From CAZBBC01 sp964489835 (GTDB taxonomy: Bacteria; Calditrichota; Calditrichia; JAJRVZ01): a DNA stretch of 24,332 bases. The notes below the pieces were generated by a model. The model searched no databases and was not told the origin of the DNA. It was given only the letters and a program-made list of their open reading frames with translations. The stretch spans positions 1-24,332 of the forward strand of contig CAZBBC010000058.1 in assembly GCA_964489835.1 (NCBI GenBank), written 5' to 3'. The translations under genes and the position numbers were made by a program. Numbering within the stretch: position 1 is the stretch's first letter; each line of letters starts with the position of its first letter. Of this stretch, positions 19,421 through 24,332 are shown one piece after another.

Positions 19421-19772
19421 GGATATGAGTGGGTTTCCCCCTATATAAAATATCGTCTTAAAAATAACACCATGACCCCACATTTTCATAGTGTTGAGGA
19501 CTTTTTCTACGCTATATAAGAGATTGTTCTTTTTAGTCATGGCATACAAAAGCCGTATCGGTTTCTATATATTTATTTTCCCGATTTCCGCTAAAATCCC
19601 CAAATAACTATTAATCGATACCTTATGTATACGTTGAAAGCAATAACTAACCTGTTTAATCTATCTCCTGGTAATGCTTTTGTAGTGATCCATGATAAAT
19701 TATTCATGCGAATTAATTTTGAGAAACACTAGATAATAATATAATCTGTGTATATAATCAAACCGGAGTTTT

Positions 19773-19794
19773 TTAACACACGATTGTGCGTTAA
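19773..19794. promoter_or_regulatory. 22-base palindrome, possible operator
   Basis: TTAACACAC-GATT-GTGCGTTAA is symmetric at 8 of 9 positions per arm. It follows a stretch with TATAAT-like boxes (about 19740-19760) on the plus strand. No gene begins nearby, so a role is unproven. Confidence 0.35.
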
Positions 19795-20061
19795 TCTAAA
19801 TAGAATACTGTTTTAATCGATTAATATAAATAAACTTAACATATATTTATAATTATTGCAACCTTTGCTTTAGATTTTCTTTTGCCTTGTTGCTTTTCAA
19901 TACACCTGTTCTTTTTCAAATTTCAACAAAAAAAATTTAAAACTGATCACTTCTAATTGATATCTTAAGAATCTTCGTTTCCAAATCTGAATGTTCATCT
20001 CTTACTTTTAACCCGGAATTGGGAATTTAGATTTATTTAGTTCCGAATTCCAAGTTCCCAG

Positions 20062-20395
20062 TTATTCTTTACTATTTAAAAATTTCATATATTATTGGTG
20101 GGATTTAAAGAACTCACCCTGGTAATTGTATAAATATTTCTCACATTTCCTCCTCAGACAAAGCGCTTTTTTGCTGGAAATAATCTAAAAATACCTGCTT
20201 ATTAGTCATTGTTTTTTTGTTACTTAGCATCTTTTCTGTCCCCTTAAGGATCCGACCTGGCACGAACTTTGCAAAAGGAAAATGAGAGAAATGTCTCTGA
20301 ATCTGCCCCAGGTATTCCCGGATAAATGGATTCAGATTGAATTGGATTAGGGTACCATCGAGATCCAAGTGCAGATATTCAATGGCATTAATCAT
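20062..20395 (-). pseudogene. N-terminal fragment of a HAD-superfamily phosphatase, frameshifted and truncated
   Basis: The frame starting at 20395 encodes MINAIEYLHLDLDGTLIQFN, whose DLDGTL is HAD motif I (DxDGT, nucleophile Asp and general-acid Asp). It then continues with cap-like sequence (LKGTEKMLSN...TNKQVFLDYF) typical of small HAD hydrolases. It stops after 84 residues at 20141. If one base is skipped at that point, a further plausible stretch follows (CEKYLYNYQGEFFKS, to about 20101) before it stops at 20062. HAD motifs II-IV are absent, so the product cannot be an active phosphatase. The broken end abuts a short repeat at 20041-20063. The start lies only 33 bases from the divergent gene at 20429, leaving little room for promoters and suggesting a rearrangement. 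Confidence 0.65.
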
Positions 20396-20428
20396 AAGTT
20401 CTCACTATGAATAAAATGGAAGTTAGTC

Positions 20429-21169
20429 ATGAAGTTAATATTTAATACAATCATACTGATAGTAGTGTCGACGAATCTGTTACTTGCGGGTAATGCAGTA
20501 AAATCTGAAGAAGATCGCTCCCTTGCCCTCGCAGCAAATGTAACCCTGGATCCATCAACCGGTGAAAAGGTTTTCACCAATCAGTTAATGCTTGCCTTCA
20601 AAGGCAGCATTTCCCGGGAAGAGAGAGAGATCATTCTTGATGAACAAGACTTCAAAGTTCTCAGTAGTTCTCCATCACTCAATATCTATCACGTGGCATT
20701 TGCCAATCCGGAGGCCAGTTTAACTAAACTTTTACAAATCCGTGATAATTTACGAAAAAATCCAAAGATCCTTTATGTATATCTCCATCGCTCATTACAA
20801 TCCAACCATTCCACCATTAATTATTTAAAAGACACCAATTTGCAAAGAAAAGGAGAAATTACACTTAGTGATACAGATGAATATATAAAACCAAAAACAG
20901 TAAATGAAGTTATTAACGGGCATCAGGGGGCTTTATCTTCCTGTGTGGAACGCAAGCGTCGCCTGTTAAAAAAGTTTCATGGCTCCATATCCTTTCGAGT
21001 GGATATTTCCTCCTCCGGACAGGTCGTGCAATCCCGGATCATAAAATCATCGATCAAAGATAAACAACTAACTTCATGTTTTCTCAATAAAATACGAAAT
21101 TGGAAAGATTTCCCCTCCAATCCCGGTCACCGGGGAAATCGCACCGTTAATTTCTCCTTTGATTTTTAA
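20429..21169 (+). CDS. secreted protein with subtilase-prodomain-like region and AgmX/PglI C-terminal domain
   Basis: The product has 246 residues. Residues 1-20 form a signal peptide (hydrophobic 4-20, LLLAG; no lipobox cysteine). Residues about 50-123 (NQLMLAFKGSISREEREIIL...LNIYHVAFA...KNPKILYVYLHRSL) resemble the N-terminal prodomain of secreted subtilases, yet no protease domain follows. Residues about 156-246 match the AgmX/PglI C-terminal family: EVINGHQGALSSCVERK, GSISFRVDISSSGQVVQSRIIKSS, TSCFLNKIRNWKDFP and the final VNFSFDF. Both family cysteines are present (172 and 217). That family is TonB-like in overall pattern and is linked in myxobacteria to gliding and cell-surface complexes. 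There is no transmembrane anchor after the signal peptide, so the protein is probably periplasmic. A weak GGAAG lies upstream of the ATG. A palindrome follows nine bases after the stop. The second domain is assigned with more confidence than the first. Confidence 0.75.
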   Translation: MKLIFNTIILIVVSTNLLLAGNAVKSEEDRSLALAANVTLDPSTGEKVFTNQLMLAFKGSISREEREIILDEQDFKVLSSSPSLNIYHVAFANPEASLTKLLQIRDNLRKNPKILYVYLHRSLQSNHSTINYLKDTNLQRKGEITLSDTDEYIKPKTVNEVINGHQGALSSCVERKRRLLKKFHGSISFRVDISSSGQVVQSRIIKSSIKDKQLTSCFLNKIRNWKDFPSNPGHRGNRTVNFSFDF

Positions 21170-21177
21170 TTCTTACC

Positions 21178-21192
21178 GCAGCCGTTGGCTGC
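21178..21192. repeat. GCAGCC hairpin, second copy
   Basis: GCAGCC-GTT-GGCTGC is a perfect 6-bp stem. It matches the hairpin at 533-547 except in the loop, and both are followed by a short AT-rich stretch containing ATAAAT or AATAAAT. It lies nine bases after the preceding stop codon but has no T-run, so a terminator role is weak. Confidence 0.6.
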
Positions 21193-21215
21193 AAATAAAT
21201 CATTTATAACTTACC

Positions 21216-21291
21216 ATCCCCCAGCCCCTCCCTATCCGGCTTTGCCGGATAGGGAGGGGTGTCGAGCGTAGCGAGACGGGGTGGGTCAGTG
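21216..21291. repeat. dispersed repeat with 15-bp perfect hairpin
   Basis: CATCCCCCAG leads into CCCCTCCCTATCCGG (21225-21239), which pairs exactly with 21245-21259 around a 5-base loop. GTCGAGCGTAGCGAGAC and GGGGTGGGTCA follow. A related unit (CATCCCCCAACCCC plus hairpin) ends the window at 24289-24322. Such units look like a genome-wide intergenic repeat family. Confidence 0.7.
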
Positions 21292-21375
21292 TCAGTCAAT
21301 CACTTGATCCAGCCTTAGATGGAAACCTGCTTGCCCGGCTATGACGGGATCCGGCTGCGACGGATAATCCGTGGA
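21289..21375. repeat. dispersed repeat, long copy
   Basis: This copy begins GTGTCAGTC and ends GATCCGGCTGCGACGGATAA plus TCCGTGGA. It shares both ends with 473-516 (28-base right end identical at 25 positions). The middle carries an extra related segment GATCCAGCCTTAGATGGA, so this copy is about 43 bases longer. Confidence 0.65.
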
Positions 21376-21402
21376 TAAAAGTATTTAATGAAATGACACC
21401 GA

Positions 21403-22218
21403 CTATTCTCCGGTGCGAATAAAAAGATATCTTTCCATTAGCGTTCCCATAAGTAATAGAACGGCAATCCCTTCCACGTTTTTTCCCTTGAACAGCAACG
21501 TATATAAGATAAATATGGCCGGCATAAAGATGCCAATGATAATTCGCGTCCCGAAAAACAGGAATAGAGAGCTGAATAATTCTTTAGCCATATGATTAGT
21601 TTCCTGATTGTATATAGAAAGATAGTGAAATCTCGAGTATAGAATAAATAATTCAAAAGCCAGCAGGACCAGGATCAGATATTTTAGATTGGAATCCTGG
21701 ATACTTATAAGGTTGAAGATATTTAATAAGGCGCAACCATTTACAAAAGCGGCGGTATAAAACGACCCATGGGTGGTGGGATGATGCCAGCCCGGCCGGT
21801 TTGAATGAAAAAATATTGCACCCCAGCGAAGCAGCAACCACAAGGCGAATAAGAAGGCGGCCAGTTCGAGTACATTTATATGGCTCTTACTTTTAAAAAG
21901 GGTGATATTAAGAAAAATAAATAGTATATACAGACCCTGCATAATCATTTGGACCTGTATAGTTTTTTGTAACTCCTGATTTTTTTTACCTAGAAACTGT
22001 TTTACCGGAAGATATAAGAGTGTAAAAATAACCCCAAGCCATATAAAACAGGGTTGAATGGATGACCACCGCGTCATTCGTTCAAGAATGATCCTTTCAT
22101 CGATCGAGTGGTATATATAGATAAACGAAGCAATCTGCCAACCCAGGAGAAGGGTTGAAAAATATATGATCAAAGACAACAACACATCTGTTGCTGCTTT
22201 TTTATATGACCGATTCAT
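21403..22218 (-). CDS. eight-helix integral membrane protein, possibly DmsC-like
   Basis: This 271-residue protein is almost wholly hydrophobic. Membrane helices are visible at about residues 12-34, 54-74, 89-108, 116-137, 153-173, 179-199, 214-243 and 246-266. Eight helices, the length, the HPTTHGSFYTAAFVNG segment before helix 5 and the ending GTLMERYLFIRTGE recall the DmsC anchor subunit of DMSO-reductase-type enzymes, whose last helix ends in a GRYLFY-like motif. The resemblance is weak and no catalytic or iron-sulfur partner is nearby, so this is a guess; a polysaccharide-related or unknown membrane protein is equally possible given its neighbour. The gene starts eight bases after the glycosyltransferase stop and is probably the last gene of a three-gene operon. 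The next 233 bases downstream are repeats. Confidence 0.6.
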   Translation of the reverse strand: MNRSYKKAATDVLLSLIIYFSTLLLGWQIASFIYIYHSIDERIILERMTRWSSIQPCFIWLGVIFTLLYLPVKQFLGKKNQELQKTIQVQMIMQGLYILFIFLNITLFKSKSHINVLELAAFLFALWLLLRWGAIFFHSNRPGWHHPTTHGSFYTAAFVNGCALLNIFNLISIQDSNLKYLILVLLAFELFILYSRFHYLSIYNQETNHMAKELFSSLFLFFGTRIIIGIFMPAIFILYTLLFKGKNVEGIAVLLLMGTLMERYLFIRTGE

Positions 22219-22226
22219 TGGACCAT

Positions 22227-23474
22227 TTAACTATTATTTTCCAGAAAATCTTTTAGAGCACGTGCCTGAATTTCCCGATTGTATTCCTCCAATCCTATCC
22301 AGGTAAATGGCCGGTTTTTAGCCATCAGCTGGTCCAGTACCGTTACGATTTGCTCCGTGCTTTTACTGGAAACGATAACACCGGAGTTTGTTTTTCTAAT
22401 AACGTTTGCGGCTTCACCATTTTCCGGTATGATGGCAAGAATTGGTTTACGCAAACGAAGATATTCATAAAGCTTTCCTCCCACAGTATTTCCGGCATTA
22501 TTCCACCGGTCATCCAGGATAATACATAACGCATCCATACCCTGTAAGATACCCAGACTTTCACGGTGATCTTTATATCCCCACGGATGTACACGATCAG
22601 AGATACCGTAAATATCGGCCCATTGGGAAATATTATAGACAGACGTACCGATATGGTGGAAGTGTATATCGATATTTTTCTTTTTAAGGACCTGCATGGC
22701 TGCGAATACGGGTTCGGGTGTATTCAGGTGTGAATAAATGGATCCTGAAAAACCAAGATTAAATTTTCCCTTTTGGGGGACATCTAATATTTCAAGATTA
22801 TGAAAGTCTTCTTCGTCAAAACCATTGGGCAGGAATAAACTTTCGCTTTCTGCAAAGCCTTTAATTCGTCTTTTATAATCATTGAGTGTTGATTGGTAGG
22901 CAGAGATAACAAACTTCAATCCCGCTATCGTTTTTTCTTCCCGGATTTTGTCGATGTATTTATGAAGTGGTGTGGGGTAAATTTTATAAGGATTAATAGA
23001 CCAGGGATCCCGCAGATCTAGAAATAGTGGGTTTTTAATTTCCCTGCATAATTCCGCCGCAAGTACGGCCAAAGAGTAAGGAGGAGCAGTTAAAATCACT
23101 GCATCGTATTTTCTTTTCTCAATTTCACTCTTTATATAAACACGGGCTTTTCTATTCCAGCTTTGGCGACGATCAGTAATATGGAAGAAAGCACTTAACC
23201 ATCTTTGCCAATAACCACCTTTTCTAAGAAAAGAGATCTTTGACGGGAGCACAGCGGATGAATCGTCATGATCAGTGCGAATAATATGTGTATTAGCAGG
23301 TATATCACTTAAAAGGGAATTATCCCTGGGTCCCTTAGATTCGGGCTCATTAGTAATAACCGTAAATTCCCAACCCCAGCGTGCAAGATATTTTATATAT
23401 TTTAACCAGCGTTGAACACCTCCACCTCCTGTTGGAGGAAAATAATATGATACCACTAATCCACGTTTAGCCAA
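22227..23474 (-). CDS. GT4-like glycosyltransferase (GT-B fold)
   Basis: This is a cytoplasmic or membrane-associated glycosyltransferase that would move a sugar from a nucleotide-sugar donor to a surface glycan or lipid acceptor. Its 415 residues fit the two-domain GT-B fold. The N-terminal acceptor domain opens with VVSYYFPPTGGGGVQRWLKY (glycine-rich loop at 16-19) and contains ILTAPPYSLAVLA (127-139) and FLDLRDPW (151-158). The linker is LFLPNGFDEEDF (213-224). The C-terminal donor domain has LGFSGSIY (240-247), HHIGTS (273-278), a helix after DALCIIL (314-320), and GGKLYEYLRLRKPILAIIP (332-350) where donor phosphates are usually bound. Its start overlaps the end of the upstream kinase gene by 19 bases, and the membrane-protein gene follows after eight bases. 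Acceptor and donor cannot be named from the sequence. Confidence 0.88.
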   Translation of the reverse strand: MAKRGLVVSYYFPPTGGGGVQRWLKYIKYLARWGWEFTVITNEPESKGPRDNSLLSDIPANTHIIRTDHDDSSAVLPSKISFLRKGGYWQRWLSAFFHITDRRQSWNRKARVYIKSEIEKRKYDAVILTAPPYSLAVLAAELCREIKNPLFLDLRDPWSINPYKIYPTPLHKYIDKIREEKTIAGLKFVISAYQSTLNDYKRRIKGFAESESLFLPNGFDEEDFHNLEILDVPQKGKFNLGFSGSIYSHLNTPEPVFAAMQVLKKKNIDIHFHHIGTSVYNISQWADIYGISDRVHPWGYKDHRESLGILQGMDALCIILDDRWNNAGNTVGGKLYEYLRLRKPILAIIPENGEAANVIRKTNSGVIVSSKSTEQIVTVLDQLMAKNRPFTWIGLEEYNREIQARALKDFLENNS

Positions 23475-24121
23475 GATTGCTTTTCCATTTCTCTGATATA
23501 ATCTACTATGACGTTCAGATATTTCTCACTTTCTTCAAAATTTTTATTTTCCGTTTCAATACGTAAAATTTTAAACCCATTTTCTTCGGCTTCATCAATC
23601 CACCGTTCATATGCCTGACCAAGGCGCTCCAGATATTCACGATCAATGGTTTGCTCATAATCCCGGCCCCGGCTTAAAATCCTCTCGACCAGGCGATCAA
23701 CGGAAGCCCGGAGATAAATGATCAGATCCGGTTTTCTCAGGAAATCTACCATCGTATCAAAAAGCAATCGATAATTACTATAATCTACTTCCGTCATAAA
23801 ACCCTGTTCATTTAGTGTACGGGCAAAGATTTCAACATCCTCATATATCGTACGATCCTGAATACATGAATCGGGCCAATCACTGATTTCTTTTTGAGAT
23901 TTAAATCTGTGGGAAAGAAAATATATCTGGAGGTGAAAACTCCAGCGATTCATATCATCATAGAATGGTGCCAGGTAAGGATTATCGATAACCTTTTCAT
24001 AATAGGCACGCCAGCGTAATTTTTGGCTTAGAAGTCTGGTTAATGTTGTTTTACCGACTCCAATATTTCCAGCAATGGCAACAAATAACTTGTTTTTGCT
24101 CTTTGTAATATTCTCTTTCAT
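23456..24121 (-). CDS. deoxynucleoside kinase (dGK/dAK family)
   Basis: This is a soluble kinase that phosphorylates a deoxynucleoside with ATP in the salvage pathway. Its 221 residues match the bacterial deoxyguanosine/deoxyadenosine kinase family. Seen in order: P-loop GNIGVGKT (18-25), glutamate in YYEKVIDNPYL (40-50) expected to act in substrate binding, the LQIYFLSHRF helix (64-73) lining the substrate pocket, the DRTIYED motif (89-95), KPDLIIYLRAS (130-140) strand and turn, and the arginine-rich LID RILSRGRDYEQTID (147-160). Which base it prefers cannot be read off. The gene heads a minus-strand operon and overlaps the glycosyltransferase by 19 bases, though no functional link between the two is evident. 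No clear Shine-Dalgarno sequence precedes the ATG; TATACT sits just upstream. Confidence 0.9.
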   Translation of the reverse strand: MKENITKSKNKLFVAIAGNIGVGKTTLTRLLSQKLRWRAYYEKVIDNPYLAPFYDDMNRWSFHLQIYFLSHRFKSQKEISDWPDSCIQDRTIYEDVEIFARTLNEQGFMTEVDYSNYRLLFDTMVDFLRKPDLIIYLRASVDRLVERILSRGRDYEQTIDREYLERLGQAYERWIDEAEENGFKILRIETENKNFEESEKYLNVIVDYIREMEKQSWLNVD

Positions 24122-24297
24122 GAGTATAATCTTTACAGATGGATGTAATCAATTGATAGTGAGAGAAAAAAAATTCTTTTCTCATATTACTCAGTAGGAA
24201 AGATTGATTCAAGAATTTTTTATAAAATCAGGGTTTGGACTAATAGTGTTCAGTTCAGAAAAATTGATTCAATCAATGATTAAAACTCATCCCCCAA
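24122..24297. other. intergenic region upstream of the kinase operon
   Basis: This stretch has no coding frame. It should contain the operon promoter for the minus strand. A 7-bp palindrome ATTGATT-C-AATCAAT lies at 24263-24277, and related TTGATT/AATCAA words recur at about 24147 and 24203. Nothing else stands out. Confidence 0.4.
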
Positions 24298-24322
24298 CCC
24301 CTTCTCTTAATAAGAGAAGGGG
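24289..24322. repeat. dispersed repeat with hairpin at the window end
   Basis: CATCCCCCAA is followed by CCCCTTCTCT (24298-24307), which pairs exactly with AGAGAAGGGG (24313-24322) around a 5-base loop. The layout matches the unit at 21216-21291: CATCCCCCAR, then a stem starting CCCCT, then its complement. The unit may continue beyond the window. Confidence 0.6.
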
Positions 24323-24332
24323 AGCAAAATAG

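Larger units (their letters stand above)
18791..20061. other. gene-poor AT-rich intergenic region
   Basis: About 1.27 kb with no convincing coding sequence. It should hold the giant gene's promoter on the minus strand; TATTATATAC (complement of 18881-18890) is a possible -10 region without a good -35 partner. A 15-base direct repeat CTTAAAAAATAAACG occurs at 18916-18930 and 19038-19052. Several hairpins lie at 19257-19420 and 19773-19794. Plus-strand TTGACA (18943-18948) and TATAAT-like boxes near 19740 occur but lead to no nearby gene. Confidence 0.6.

Noticed and set aside
19331..19549. 72-codon minus-strand frame
   Set aside because: It reads straight through the orphan terminator and its T-run before its stop, and I recognise no family. 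The first half could still be a small peptide, but there is no support.

Overview
The window looks like chromosomal DNA of a diderm bacterium of the FCB assemblage (Bacteroidota, Ignavibacteriota, Calditrichota, KSB1 or Marinimicrobia relatives). The main clue is the giant secreted protein, which ends in a type A type IX secretion (T9SS) sorting domain with the NYPNPFN motif. Two Lpt permeases point to an LPS-bearing outer membrane. Base composition leans AT, and many intergenic gaps are filled with short dispersed and palindromic repeats. The exact phylum cannot be settled from this window.

Layout. Positions 1-576 hold repeats only: a GC-rich palindromic stretch, a roughly 330-bp imperfect inverted-repeat element, tandem 9-mers and two dispersed repeat families. 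Positions 577-3137 (+) are an overlapping lptF-lptG-type pair. A strong hairpin with A/T runs at 3174-3210 separates this pair from a convergent 15.6-kb gene (3233-18790, -). That gene encodes a 5185-residue secreted repeat protein and fills almost two thirds of the window. Positions 18791-20061 have no convincing gene but hold several hairpins, including an orphan terminator almost identical in core sequence to the giant gene's own. Next come a broken HAD-phosphatase fragment (-, 20062-20395) and, divergent from it, a secreted protein joining a subtilase-prodomain-like region to an AgmX/PglI C-terminal domain (+, 20429-21169). Positions 21170-21402 are again repeats. A tightly packed minus-strand operon closes the window: deoxynucleoside kinase, GT4-like glycosyltransferase and an eight-helix membrane protein. 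A hairpin repeat ends the window.

How it fits together. LptF and LptG would form the inner-membrane part of the LPS export ABC transporter. The giant protein would cross the inner membrane by Sec and the outer membrane by T9SS, to be displayed or released as a long beta-rich filament or adhesin. Its body is a higher-order repeat: seven modules, the full ones about 755-786 residues, each starting with a W...NW...P head, continuing with an ordered series of 55-70-residue subunits, and closing with a roughly 200-residue cap. I see no defence, CRISPR, phage or integrase genes. The most unusual items are the giant protein's repeat architecture, the prodomain-AgmX/PglI fusion, and the hairpin and repeat elements between genes.
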